Positions 38,522-47,605 of a stretch of DNA of 64,000 nt are shown in pieces. The translations under genes were made by a program, and so were the position numbers. The DNA is taken from positions 1 through 64,000 of the forward strand of contig NZ_SMUS01000014.1 of the NCBI RefSeq assembly GCF_004353185.1, in the 5' to 3' direction. The first letter of the stretch is position 1. Each line of letters begins with the position of its first letter. Source of the stretch: Clostridium cuniculi. Its GTDB lineage: Bacteria; Bacillota; Clostridia; Clostridiales; Clostridiaceae. The notes under the pieces were generated by a model. That model saw nothing but the letters and a program-made list of their open reading frames with translations. It made no database searches and was not told where the DNA came from.

Positions 38522-40201
38522 ATGAATTATAAATTTAACTCAAAAAAGGATTATATAAAAGCAATAAGAGGTACCATAGAAGGAATAATTTTATTTGCTC
38601 TTTTAGTTTTGATAATAAAGACTTTATTTGCTACAACAACTTATGTAGAATATGATGCTACAACTGAAACTAAAGAGGAAAATGGTTTTATTGCTTTATC
38701 TTATTTTGGAGTAAGTAGGACAGGTTCCAATACTGTTATGGATACAGAGCGTTTAGAAGAGCATTTAGAAACTTTATATAAGAATGGATATGTTACTATT
38801 ACTCAACAAGATATATTAGATTATTATAATGAAGGAAAAGAGCTACCAGATAAAGCCTTATTTTTAATGTTTGAAGATGGATATAGGGGAACGGCTATAT
38901 TTGCGCAAAAGATAATGGAGAAATATAATTTTAAGGCAACTATTTTAACTTATCCAGAAAAGTTTGATAATAAAGACCCTAAATTTTTGACTCCTAAGGA
39001 TTTATTAGAGTTAGAAAAAAGTACTTATTGGGAGCTTGGAACTAATGGATATAGACTTTCTTATATTAATGTCTTTGATAAGAATGATGAATATGTTGGT
39101 GAGTTAACTTCTTTAGAGTATTCAGAGATGATGGAAGAGCTAGGACGTAATTATAACCATTATCTTATGGATTATATAAGAGATAAAAATGGAATACCTA
39201 AAGAAACTTATTCTCAAATGAAGACTCGTATAACAACAGATTATCAATTGTTAGAAGAGAAATACATGGAGGGAGTAGGATATGTGCCTAAATTACATGT
39301 TTTAATGCATGCTAATACAGGTATGTTTGGTAATAATGAAAAGGTTAGTGCAATTAATGAGAAAAATATTAAAGAATTATTTTCTATGAATTATAATCGA
39401 GAGGGATATTCTTATAATAATAAAGAAAATAATATATATGATTTAACTAGGATGCAACCACAACCTTATTGGTATCCAAATCATTTGTTAATGAGAATTA
39501 AGGATGATAGTAATACAGAGGTTGTTTTTGAACAAGGTGATTTAGATAGAATGAATTATTGGGATAATCTTAAGGGAGCAACAGAATATAGAGGAGATGT
39601 TATAGCAGTAACATCACTTTCAAAGGATACTGGTTTAATTAGATTAAAGGATAGTGAAGATTATAAAAATATTTCTTTAAATACAATTTTAACTGGAAAT
39701 GTAATTGGATCTCAAGGAGTGTATTTAAGAGCTGATGAAGATTTACAAAATTATATTAAAGTTCAAGTAATTAATAATGTTTTATATGTATATGAATCGG
39801 TTAATGGAAATGAAAGCATTTTACATGAAGAGGAATTAAAGTTACAAGGAAAATATGCAGAAAAGGAAATTCAAATAAATACACCAGCTACTAGAAGTTT
39901 AGAAATTCAATTAAATGATAATAATTTAAAGGTAGTAATTGATGATTTAGTTGTAGAATGTAGTACTAATGTTACTAATTCAGGATATGTTTATCTTGAA
40001 TCTGCATGGGGAGATTATGGATATAGTCAACGTAACCTTGTTGATGATGTTTATGATGGTGTTTTTGAAAAGTTATATATAACAGATAATGATACTGAGA
40101 AAATTTTATATGATAATAGATATAAGGGATTAGAAAAGATAACAAATGTTGCAAAGGAACTTTGGCTTAGTATTGTTGATTGGTTTATTGAGACATTATA
40201 A
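38522..40201 (+). CDS. Membrane-anchored degenerate NodB-like protein with beta-rich C-terminal domain
   Basis: 559 residues from ATG 38522 (AAAGGGTGA upstream). One N-terminal anchor (about 20-40). NodB-like domain (about 55-330) in which the usual TFDDG reads MFEDGYRG and the usual HSxxH reads ELGTNGY, so the metal site is probably lost or altered. The C-terminal 180 residues (about 365-530) look like a jelly-roll/concanavalin-type glycan-binding domain (GVYLRADEDLQNYIKVQV ... SLEIQLNDNNLKVVIDD). Likely acts outside the cell on the polymer made by the PilZ-GT2 protein, as a binding or guiding factor or an enzyme with changed chemistry. Function inferred from place. Confidence 0.7.
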   Translation: MNYKFNSKKDYIKAIRGTIEGIILFALLVLIIKTLFATTTYVEYDATTETKEENGFIALSYFGVSRTGSNTVMDTERLEEHLETLYKNGYVTITQQDILDYYNEGKELPDKALFLMFEDGYRGTAIFAQKIMEKYNFKATILTYPEKFDNKDPKFLTPKDLLELEKSTYWELGTNGYRLSYINVFDKNDEYVGELTSLEYSEMMEELGRNYNHYLMDYIRDKNGIPKETYSQMKTRITTDYQLLEEKYMEGVGYVPKLHVLMHANTGMFGNNEKVSAINEKNIKELFSMNYNREGYSYNNKENNIYDLTRMQPQPYWYPNHLLMRIKDDSNTEVVFEQGDLDRMNYWDNLKGATEYRGDVIAVTSLSKDTGLIRLKDSEDYKNISLNTILTGNVIGSQGVYLRADEDLQNYIKVQVINNVLYVYESVNGNESILHEEELKLQGKYAEKEIQINTPATRSLEIQLNDNNLKVVIDDLVVECSTNVTNSGYVYLESAWGDYGYSQRNLVDDVYDGVFEKLYITDNDTEKILYDNRYKGLEKITNVAKELWLSIVDWFIETL

Positions 40202-40220
40202 TATAAAGGAAAGAATTAAA

Positions 40221-41285
40221 ATGAAAAGATTAGTTAAATTATTGATTAGTGGAATTTGCTTTTTGTCTATTTTATTTTTGATAGGATGTAAAAGTGAAAA
40301 AAATATAATAGAAGATAACAATATAATAGAAGACAATAATTCTAATAATGTTAGCAGTGAATCAGAATTATCAAATAGTGATAGTAAGATTGATGCTTGG
40401 TTAGTTTATTGGGATACAGCAAATTTTGAAGAGGAAATAGATTATTGGAGTGAGAGAATATCAAATATAATTTATTTTGCTGCATATTTTGATGAAAATA
40501 ATAAGCTATTTATACCTGATAATATTAATGAGACTAAGGAAATAATTGATGAGTTATATAAGGATCAGTCTTGGGGAAATTATATTACTTTTGTAAATGA
40601 TAAAGCCTATTCAGATGGAAGTTCAGCATTAAAGGATACTGATTTATTATATGAGCTTTTTGAAAATAATGAATCTATGGATAATCATATTAATGATATT
40701 ATAAGTATTGCTGTTGAAGGTGGATATAAAGGTATAGAAATAGATTATGAAAAAATAAGAAAAGATCTAGATTTGTGGGAAAAATTTAGTGTTTTTTTAG
40801 AAAAATTAATAAAAGCTGCTGAACCATATAATCTTCCTATAAGAGTTTTATTGGAGCCATCAACACCAGTTGATAACATAGAGCTTCCTGAAGGACCTGA
40901 ATACGTAATGATGTGTTATAACTTATATGGATATGGAACAGAACCAGGACCTAAAGCTAATAAGGAGTTTTTACTTGAACTTATTGATAAGATGAAAAAA
41001 GTATCAAATAATAGAGATTATGCTTTAGCAACTGGAGGTTTTGATTTTGCAGATAATGGTGAAGTTAAAGCAATAACTCAGAAAGATGCTGAGGATTTAT
41101 TGATAAAATATGATGAAGTATCTGAAGAACGAGATGAAGATAGTCAATGTAAGGTTTTTCATTATATTGATAGTAATGGAGTAAATCATCAGGTATGGTA
41201 TGCTGATAGTGTTACTTTAGAGTATTGGGAAAGCATATTAATTGAAAATGGTGAAAAAAATATATCTATTTGGAGATTAGGATAA
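40221..41285 (+). CDS. Lipoprotein with GH18-like glycan hydrolase domain
   Basis: 354 residues from ATG 40221 (AAAGGAAAG upstream, 19 bases after the previous stop). Lipobox LIGC with Cys23 gives a lipid-anchored protein on the outer membrane face. A low-complexity Asn/Glu/Ser linker is followed by a TIM-barrel-like domain with YKGIEIDYEKI, matching the GH18 DxxDxDxE strand: the catalytic Glu and its neighbouring Asp are kept, the first Asp is Lys. YVMMCYNLYGYG resembles the later GH18 strand. It may trim or release the polymer made by this operon, the role that the hydrolase domain of PgaB plays in PNAG systems. Active state not certain. Confidence 0.75.
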   Translation: MKRLVKLLISGICFLSILFLIGCKSEKNIIEDNNIIEDNNSNNVSSESELSNSDSKIDAWLVYWDTANFEEEIDYWSERISNIIYFAAYFDENNKLFIPDNINETKEIIDELYKDQSWGNYITFVNDKAYSDGSSALKDTDLLYELFENNESMDNHINDIISIAVEGGYKGIEIDYEKIRKDLDLWEKFSVFLEKLIKAAEPYNLPIRVLLEPSTPVDNIELPEGPEYVMMCYNLYGYGTEPGPKANKEFLLELIDKMKKVSNNRDYALATGGFDFADNGEVKAITQKDAEDLLIKYDEVSEERDEDSQCKVFHYIDSNGVNHQVWYADSVTLEYWESILIENGEKNISIWRLG

Positions 41286-41289
41286 GGTA

Positions 41290-41341
41290 AATTACACCTT
41301 AGAAGAGAGAATATTATTTCTTTTTCTAGGGTGTATTTTTA
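41290..41341 (+). terminator. Terminator of the PilZ-GT2 exopolysaccharide operon
   Basis: Stem ACACCTTAGAA / TTCTAGGGTGT (one G-U pair), 19-base loop, then ATTTTT. Together with the promoter at 32.5 kb it defines a five-gene unit. Confidence 0.75.
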
Positions 41342-41488
41342 ATTATTGAGTTTCTAGTGAAGTATTATATTAATAAAATTAAAAATAATGAAAAATAATG
41401 GAATATATGATATTATTACTATTGACTGACTAAAGGGGATAAAACGTAAATACTATATATTAAACTAGTTTGATGAGGTGAAAGAGAA

Positions 41489-42463
41489 ATGACTAAGGGG
41501 AAAAAGATAACAATTTGGATTTTGGGAGTAATATTAGTAGTTATTTTAGGTGCTGTAGGAGGAGTTTATTTTTATGGTAATTATTTGTTTAATAAGTTGG
41601 AAAAGGTAGAAATCGATAAAGATAATATAGGAATTACTGAAGAGGTAGAAGAAAAATTATCTCAATATAGTAATAGTATAATTAATATTGCATTATTTGG
41701 AGTTGATGCAGTAGATGGTGAAGCTGGTAGATCTGACTCTATAATGATAGCAACTATAGATACAGTACATAAAAAATTAAAATTAACATCAATAATGAGA
41801 GATTCTTATGTTGCAATTGATGGTCATGGAAATGACAAGCTTAATCATGCTTATGCCTTTGGAGGACCTCAATTAGCAATAAAAACTTTAAATGAAAACT
41901 TTGATTTAAACATAGAAGATTTTGCAGCTGTTAACTTTGAAACATTACCTAAAATAATAGACAAAATTGGTGGAATAGAATTAGATATAGATGCAGATGA
42001 ATTAGAATATGTAAATGGATATATAGCACATCTTAATAATATTAATGGAACTAGTGAACCAGCTATAGAATCAACAGGGGTTCAACATGTAAGTGGTACA
42101 CAGGCGTTAGCTTATTGTAGAATTAGATATACTTCTGGTGGAGATTATAAGAGAACTGAAAGACACAGAGAAGTGTTAACAGAAATATTTAAAAAGATAG
42201 AAACTATGCCAGTAACTTCTTATCCATCATTATTATTAGATATATTACCTATGGTTAATACAAGCTTAACTTATAATGAAATATTAGATTTAGGAACTGA
42301 AGTATTAAAACTTGGCGATTCAAGTATGGAACTAGAGAGATTTCCTCTTGATGAGTATTGTGAAGGTAAAATGATTGATGGAATATATTATTTAAGTTTC
42401 GATAAGGAAACAACTGTTGAACAGTTACATAATTATATTTTTGAAGATAAAATAACATGGTAA
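41489..42463 (+). CDS. LytR-CpsA-Psr (LCP) family wall-polymer ligase
   Basis: 324 residues, ATG after GAGGTGAAA. One N-terminal membrane span (about 7-29), then an LCP domain (about 65-215): GVDAVDGEAGRSDSIMIATI, the Arg in SIMRDSYV, DKLNHAYAFGG, VNFETLPKIIDKIGGIELD and YCRIRYTSGGDYKRTERHREVL. LCP enzymes transfer glycopolymers from undecaprenyl carriers to peptidoglycan on the outer membrane surface. It lies between the exopolysaccharide operon and the galU/capsule region and has its own terminator, so which polymer it attaches is not known. Confidence 0.92.
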   Translation: MTKGKKITIWILGVILVVILGAVGGVYFYGNYLFNKLEKVEIDKDNIGITEEVEEKLSQYSNSIINIALFGVDAVDGEAGRSDSIMIATIDTVHKKLKLTSIMRDSYVAIDGHGNDKLNHAYAFGGPQLAIKTLNENFDLNIEDFAAVNFETLPKIIDKIGGIELDIDADELEYVNGYIAHLNNINGTSEPAIESTGVQHVSGTQALAYCRIRYTSGGDYKRTERHREVLTEIFKKIETMPVTSYPSLLLDILPMVNTSLTYNEILDLGTEVLKLGDSSMELERFPLDEYCEGKMIDGIYYLSFDKETTVEQLHNYIFEDKITW

Positions 42464-42476
42464 TTTGAAAAAAATT

Positions 42477-42517
42477 TGCCACCCGGGGACTAGAAATCTA
42501 GACCCCTGGGGGTATTT
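42477..42517. terminator. GC-rich hairpin between LCP gene and convergent beta-galactosidase fragment
   Basis: Stem built from CCACCCGGGGACTAGA and TCTAGACCCCTGGGGG (imperfect), then TATTTTAT. Unusually GC-rich for this DNA. Confidence 0.7.
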
Positions 42518-42521
42518 TATA

Positions 42522-42986
42522 TTAAATATTTGTTTTTACAAATTTTAAATAGAAATTATATGAAAATTCTTCTTCGTTAAGTTTATATTCTTCAGCTAAG
42601 TCAGGGCCACAGCTATTTGAACCAATGCCGCTTTGTTTATAATCTATAATTAAGTAAGTTGAATCTTCTTCATATAGAAGGAAGTTATGAGTTTTACTAG
42701 TTAATTGTTCAATAGAAAAATGTGAAGCATTAAAAGCAAAATCATTTTCAGATAAAACATATATCTTTCCAGAGTTATTATTAATAGATACCTCTCTGCA
42801 GAAATGATGACTTCCATTTTCTTGAGGCTTTATATAGTCTTCGTGCATTTCAGAAACTTTTGAATTAAATCTACCTAAATAACAACATGAATTTTTATCT
42901 CCTAAGCTTCCTGCACTATAAGTAAATAAAGTTTTTATAGAAACATCATCATTTTTATCAGTTTTTTTGTTTATTACCGTATTCAA
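42522..42986 (-). pseudogene. Orphan C-terminal (small-chain) domain of a GH2 beta-galactosidase
   Basis: 154 residues. MHEDYIKPQENGSHHFC, FNASHFSIEQL and LIIDYKQSGIGSNSCGP are signatures of the Bgal_small_N domain at the end of LacZ-type beta-galactosidases. The catalytic barrel (about 850 residues) is missing and no large-subunit gene is nearby, so it cannot be an active enzyme alone. It does have a TTG start with AGAGGTGAT just upstream and no internal stop, so the fragment may still be translated. Either a remnant of a lost lacZ or a retained galactoside-binding domain. Confidence 0.75.
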
Positions 42987-43347
42987 ACTATCACCTCTAT
43001 ATTTTATAAAATCTACAATACCTGTTTAATTAAACTTTTGATGGAAATCGATTTCTTTAATTTCATATATAATATTACAAAAATTTTTTTTATAAGAATA
43101 TAGAATTAAGTTTCTAAAATATTGATTTATATTTCCTAATTAAATACTAATTTAATAAATAAATTAGTTTAAATAGTATAAAAAATACCTAAAATAACCT
43201 AAATAAATATAAAATGTCGAAATATTTCGGACGTATGTGCATTTCAAATAGGTATTATAATGGTATAATTAATGTATTACTGTCTAAAAAAGTGAATGAA
43301 GTAAAATTACAATAAGACATGTACTTAAAATATATGTAAAGTATTTA
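42987..43347. other. AT-rich gap upstream of galU
   Basis: About 360 bases before the galU promoter. It includes a 17-base near-palindrome with a Spo0A-box-like half at 43215-43232 and a TGGTATAAT -10-like sequence at about 43262-43270 without a clear -35. No ORF or RNA recognised. Confidence 0.35.
43215..43232. promoter_or_regulatory. Possible Spo0A box inside a near-palindrome
   Basis: TGTCGAA (43215-43221) equals the 0A-box core. It sits in GTCGAAATATTTCGGAC, a palindrome with one mismatch, about 115 bases upstream of the galU promoter. Regulator inferred from motif only. Confidence 0.3.
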
Positions 43348-43375
43348 TTTACAGTTTATTACAAAATATTATATT
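43348..43375 (+). promoter_or_regulatory. Candidate galU promoter
   Basis: TTTACA (43348-43353), a 16-base spacer and TATATT (43370-43375), 35 bases before the galU start. Confidence 0.45.
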
Positions 43376-43410
43376 AAAAGTATAGTAAGAGTAAGGAGAC
43401 AATAAGAGTT

Positions 43411-44283
43411 ATGGAAAAGAAAATAAGAAAAGCAATAATACCTGCTGCTGGTCTTGGAACTAGATTTTTACCAGCAACGAAGGCACAACCAAAGGAGATG
43501 CTTCCGATAGTTGATAAGCCAACTTTACAATACATAATAGAGGAATGTGTTGCATCAGGTATAGAAGAGATTCTTATAATAACAGGAAGAAATAAAAAGA
43601 GTATAGAAGATCACTTTGATAGAAGTGTTGAACTTGAAATGGAACTTGAAAAGGCAGGAAAGAAAGAAATGCTTGAAATGGTTAGAGAAATATCAGATAT
43701 GGTTAACATCCATTTCATAAGACAAAAAGAACCAAGAGGGTTAGGGCATGCTATCCTTTGTGCAAAGACTTTTGTAGGGGATGAGCCTTTTGCAGTATTA
43801 CTTGGTGATGACGTTGTTTATAATGATAGAAAGCCATGTTTAAAGCAACTTATTGATTGTTATGGAGAGTACAAAACTTCAGTTTTAGGGGTACAAACAG
43901 TAGCGGCTCAAGATGTTAATAAGTATGGAATAGTTGGTGGAATTCATATTGAAGATAGAGTTTATAAGGTTAAAGATTTAGTTGAAAAACCTTCAATAGA
44001 AGAAGCACCATCTAATGTTGCAATATTAGGAAGATATATAATTACACCAAAAATATTTGAAATATTAGAAAATACAGCTCCAGGTAAAGGAAACGAAATT
44101 CAACTTACAGATGCATTACTTAAGCTTATTGAACATGAAGCAATGTATGCTTATAACTTTGAAGGAAGAAGATATGATGTAGGAGATAAGCTTGGATTCC
44201 TTGAAGCTACAGTTGAATATGCTCTTAGAAAAGAAGAGTTAAGAGATGGATTTATTGAATATTTAAAAACTATTATAAAATAG
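43411..44283 (+). CDS. galU: UTP-glucose-1-phosphate uridylyltransferase
   Basis: 290 residues, complete. N-terminal nucleotide-binding loop AAGLGTRFLPATKAQPKEML, then LPIVDKPTLQYIIEE, FIRQKEPRGLGHAIL, LLGDDVVY, the glucose-binding segment VGGIHIEDRVYKVKDLVEKP and GKGNEIQLTDAL. It makes UDP-glucose from glucose-1-phosphate and UTP, supplying surface-glycan synthesis, including the capsule cluster that starts 0.9 kb downstream. A ribosome site AAGGAG lies about 11 bases before the ATG. A truncated, almost identical second copy lies at 1751-2326. Confidence 0.95.
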   Translation: MEKKIRKAIIPAAGLGTRFLPATKAQPKEMLPIVDKPTLQYIIEECVASGIEEILIITGRNKKSIEDHFDRSVELEMELEKAGKKEMLEMVREISDMVNIHFIRQKEPRGLGHAILCAKTFVGDEPFAVLLGDDVVYNDRKPCLKQLIDCYGEYKTSVLGVQTVAAQDVNKYGIVGGIHIEDRVYKVKDLVEKPSIEEAPSNVAILGRYIITPKIFEILENTAPGKGNEIQLTDALLKLIEHEAMYAYNFEGRRYDVGDKLGFLEATVEYALRKEELRDGFIEYLKTIIK

Positions 44284-44290
44284 TTTTATG

Positions 44291-44321
44291 AAGAGCTATA
44301 CCGTTGTATAGCTTTTTTCTT
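44291..44321 (+). terminator. galU terminator
   Basis: Stem AGCTATA / TATAGCT with a short loop, followed by TTTTTTCTTT. Confidence 0.8.
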
Positions 44322-44449
44322 TATTTATACTTGAAGGTGGGGATAATATTTTTATTATAACTAGAAGAGAATTTTTAGCGCTAACTACTGTAATAATTTT
44401 ATATGTTAATTTAGATGTGTTACTTCAAATTATAGTTGGTGAAAAGAAA

Positions 44450-44941
44450 ATGAGTAGTGAACTGTTGAAAAAGAAGTTTATGAAAATGATATTTAGCATA
44501 TACATGGTTTTAGTAATTTCTATAGTATATTTTCCTTTTCCTATAGCATGGGGAAAATATGTAAAATACAGAAATCCAATTATTCATATTATTCCATGGC
44601 AAAGTACTATTGGAATGTATAAAAGAGATGGATTAGGTGTTGTTATTGAGAATATTGGAGGTAATTTATTATTATTAGCTCCAATGATTTTCTTTTTATG
44701 TTATTACTTAAAGAATTTACATTTTAATATTAATAAGGTTTTACTTATATCATTATTTATATCTTTATTTATTGAGTGTAGTCAGGTTACTTTATCAATG
44801 ATTATTCCTAATTATGCAAGAACATTTGATACTATGGATTTACTTTGTAATAGTATTAGTGGATTAATAGGATATAGATTATATCTGTTTTATAAAACAG
44901 TAGTTGTAGATGATATAGAATTAGCGGATTCTATTAAGTAG
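44450..44941 (+). CDS. VanZ-family membrane protein
   Basis: 163 residues from ATG 44450 (weak GGTGA site; the in-frame GTG at 44417 has none). Four hydrophobic segments with the VanZ pattern: FPFPIAWG in the first loop, IIENIGGNLLLLAPMIF-like second span, SLFIECSQ, and TFDTMDLLCNSISGLIGYRL. VanZ proteins modify envelope properties and give low-level teicoplanin resistance in some hosts; the biochemical role is not settled. Neighbouring genes are all envelope glycan genes. Confidence 0.82.
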   Translation: MSSELLKKKFMKMIFSIYMVLVISIVYFPFPIAWGKYVKYRNPIIHIIPWQSTIGMYKRDGLGVVIENIGGNLLLLAPMIFFLCYYLKNLHFNINKVLLISLFISLFIECSQVTLSMIIPNYARTFDTMDLLCNSISGLIGYRLYLFYKTVVVDDIELADSIK

Positions 44942-44963
44942 TTTAACAACTTATCTTAATGTA

Positions 44964-45010
44964 AGAGCCCTCAGAAAGTCAGAAGTCTGATTTTCTGAGG
45001 GCTAATTATT
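44964..45010 (+). terminator. Hairpin after the VanZ-like gene
   Basis: Stem AGCCCTCAGAAA / TTTCTGAGGGCT with an inner GTCAGA / TCTGA stem. T run weak (AATTATTTT). Confidence 0.7.
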
Positions 45011-45066
45011 TTGTATAAATTTAAAAAAATAAAATTTGTGAATTTTTACAAAAAATTAGCATTATA

Positions 45067-45095
45067 TTACAAAAAATATAGTGTTATAGTATAAT
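45067..45095 (+). promoter_or_regulatory. Candidate promoter of the capsule-type cluster
   Basis: TTACAA (45067-45072), a 17-base spacer and TATAAT (45090-45095). It would give a leader of about 110 bases before the first glycosyltransferase. Confidence 0.5.
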
Positions 45096-45214
45096 TTTTA
45101 ATATAAAATATTGTAAAAAATTACAAAATATATAAGGTTAATAAAATACTTTATTATATACGCCGCTTTATTATGATGGGTAAAATGACAGTTCATTAAT
45201 AAGGAGGTGAAAAT

Positions 45215-46402
45215 ATGAAGATATGCTTTATAACTAATGAACTTTTTTCAATAGGTGGTGCTCAAAGGGTTTTATCTGTTTTAGCAAATAACTTAGTTCA
45301 AGAATATGAAGTTCATATTGCCTGGACATCAAAGGATTCAACCATTGATAGAGATGTTTATAATTTAAATCCTAAAATTAAATTATATAATAATAGAAAT
45401 TTATATAGTAAAAAGCCAATAAATAAGTTTCTAAAAGGAGTAAATAAAGTAACAGGCATATTTAATAAAGAGATTTTTGAAGCTGTATTTAAAGAAATTG
45501 CTTATCCAAAGAAATTGCAGGAAGAATATATAAATTACATTAACAATAATCAATACGATTTAGTAATAGGGGTTGGAGGATATTTCAGTCTAATATTAGG
45601 TATTATTTCAGATAAGGTAAATGCAAAAACTATAGGGTGGCAGCATAACTCATATCAAGCATATTTACAAAATCCATATAGATATTATTGGAATGAAGAT
45701 ATACTTTTTGAAAAATATATACCTAAGTTAGATAGATATATTGTTTTAAACAATCATGATAAAGAGATGTTTAAAAAAGAGAAAAATATAGAATGTCATG
45801 TTATATATAATCCTCGAAGTTTTAATAGTAAGGAAAAATCAAAGGTTAATGAAAAGCAGTTTTTAGCAGCAGGGAGATTAAATTATCAAAAGGGGTTCGA
45901 TTTACTTATTGAGTCATTTAATACTTTTTCTAAAAGAAATGATGAGTGGAAATTAGTTATAGTTGGAGATGGAAAAGAAAAGGTTAAATTATTAAAAAGG
46001 GTTAATAAGTATAAGCTAGGGGATAGGGTTATATTTGAGAGTTTTACTAATAACATAAAAGAGTATTTTTTAAATTCATCGGTATTATTGCTTCCTTCAA
46101 GATGGGAAGGGATGCCAATGATAGTTCTTGAATCTTTAGAGATGGGTGTTCCAGTAATAGCCTATGATATTACTGCAGTTGAACCTTTAATAACAAATGG
46201 TAAAGAGGGAATTATAGTAAAAAGTTTTGATAAAGATGAGTTTTCAATTGCTATGGAGAATATGGTTAGCTCACAGAATTTAATAGAAGATATGTCTAAA
46301 GAATGTAGAATTAAGTCTAGAGAATTTGATGTAGAAAATATAAGGGATAAATGGATTGAGTTAATTGATGAATTGATGGAGGTTAATGAATATTATGAAT
46401 AA
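45215..46402 (+). CDS. GT4-family glycosyltransferase
   Basis: 395 residues, ATG after AAGGAGGTGAAAAT, the strongest site of the cluster. N-terminal Rossmann start CFITNELFSIGGAQRVLSVL, donor-site region FLAAGRLNYQKGFDLLIESF and PSRWEGMPMIVLESLEMGVP, the E-x7-E motif of retaining GT4 enzymes. It adds a sugar to a lipid-linked repeat unit at the inner membrane face. First gene of a cluster running to 55.0 kb; overlaps the next gene by 17 bases. Donor and acceptor unknown. Confidence 0.88.
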   Translation: MKICFITNELFSIGGAQRVLSVLANNLVQEYEVHIAWTSKDSTIDRDVYNLNPKIKLYNNRNLYSKKPINKFLKGVNKVTGIFNKEIFEAVFKEIAYPKKLQEEYINYINNNQYDLVIGVGGYFSLILGIISDKVNAKTIGWQHNSYQAYLQNPYRYYWNEDILFEKYIPKLDRYIVLNNHDKEMFKKEKNIECHVIYNPRSFNSKEKSKVNEKQFLAAGRLNYQKGFDLLIESFNTFSKRNDEWKLVIVGDGKEKVKLLKRVNKYKLGDRVIFESFTNNIKEYFLNSSVLLLPSRWEGMPMIVLESLEMGVPVIAYDITAVEPLITNGKEGIIVKSFDKDEFSIAMENMVSSQNLIEDMSKECRIKSREFDVENIRDKWIELIDELMEVNEYYE

Positions 46403-47546
46403 TATAGTTTTTTTACATTCAAGCTCTGAATTATATGGCTCAGATAGATCCCTTTTAAATTTAGTAAAGAATCTAAATAAAGATAAGTTTAATATTACAG
46501 TTATTTTACCGGAGGATGGGCCCTTAGTAGATAAAATTAATAGCTTTGACAATGTAGAAGTTATTATAAATGAATTGGCAGTATTAAGAAGAAAGAATTT
46601 ATCTTTAAGTGGAATGAGTAAATATTTTATTGAGCTAATGAGGTCTATTAAATTTATTAATAATTTAATTAAGGAAAAGAATATAGATATAGTTTATACA
46701 AATACTTCAGTTATATTTGTGGGAGGTATTTCAGCTAAGATTTGTAAAGTTAAAAGTGTATGGCATATAAGAGAAATAATAAAAAGTAAGTATGAAAGAT
46801 TTATAGTATCTAAAATAGTTAATATTTTTTCAGATTATATAATTGCCAATAGTAAAGCTACTGCAGAAGCTATTAGTAAAAATAAAGATAAGGTTAAAGT
46901 TGTTTATAATGCCATAGATATTGAGAAAAATAGTGATTTGGAAGATATTGATGAATTTTATAAGGAAGTTGCAGCTACTATAGTTAGAAGTAATAACAAA
47001 ATAAAAATAGGTATGGCAGGAAGAATAAATAGATGGAAGGGACAAAAGCTTTTTGTTGATATGGCCAAGTTAGTTTCAGAGGAAAATGACAATGTAGAAT
47101 TTTTAATTGCAGGTGACGTATATAAAGGTGAGGATTATATATTAGATAATTTAAAAGGATATATTTTAGAAAGTGGAGTTAAAGATAAAATAGGTCTTTT
47201 AGGACAAGTAGATAATATGAGTAATTTTTATAAGAAGTTAGATATTTTTGTTCTGCCATCAATACAGCCAGAGCCTTTTGGATTAGTAGTTATAGAAGCA
47301 ATGAATAATAAATTACCAGTAGTAGCAACTAATCATGGTGGACCAGTTGAGATTATAGATAATAATATAGATGGCTTTTTAGTTGATTATAAGGATGCAA
47401 GAGAAATGGCACAAGTAGTTAATAAACTAATTAAGGATAAAGAACTTAGAAATTATATTGCAGCTAATGGAGAAAAAAAAGTTAAGGAAAAGTTTAATAT
47501 TAGTAGATATGTAGATGAAATCAGTTATATTTTAGAGGAGTTTTAA
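46386..47546 (+). CDS. GT4-family glycosyltransferase
   Basis: 386 residues from ATG 46386. GGAGG at 46378-46382 sits close to it; the in-frame ATG at 46395 (MNNIVFLHSS) is an equally possible start. Contains FLHSSSELYGSDRSLLNLV, IKIGMAGRINRWKGQKLFVD and PSIQPEPFGLVVIEAMNNKLP, the usual GT4 layout. It overlaps the preceding gene by 17 bases (coupled translation). It probably adds the second or third residue of the repeat unit; linkage not deducible. Confidence 0.87.
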   Translation: MNIMNNIVFLHSSSELYGSDRSLLNLVKNLNKDKFNITVILPEDGPLVDKINSFDNVEVIINELAVLRRKNLSLSGMSKYFIELMRSIKFINNLIKEKNIDIVYTNTSVIFVGGISAKICKVKSVWHIREIIKSKYERFIVSKIVNIFSDYIIANSKATAEAISKNKDKVKVVYNAIDIEKNSDLEDIDEFYKEVAATIVRSNNKIKIGMAGRINRWKGQKLFVDMAKLVSEENDNVEFLIAGDVYKGEDYILDNLKGYILESGVKDKIGLLGQVDNMSNFYKKLDIFVLPSIQPEPFGLVVIEAMNNKLPVVATNHGGPVEIIDNNIDGFLVDYKDAREMAQVVNKLIKDKELRNYIAANGEKKVKEKFNISRYVDEISYILEEF

Positions 47547-47605
47547 TAATTATGGAATCGATTTATATTTACTGATTATTTACTTATGAGAAAGGTGGGT
47601 ATTGA

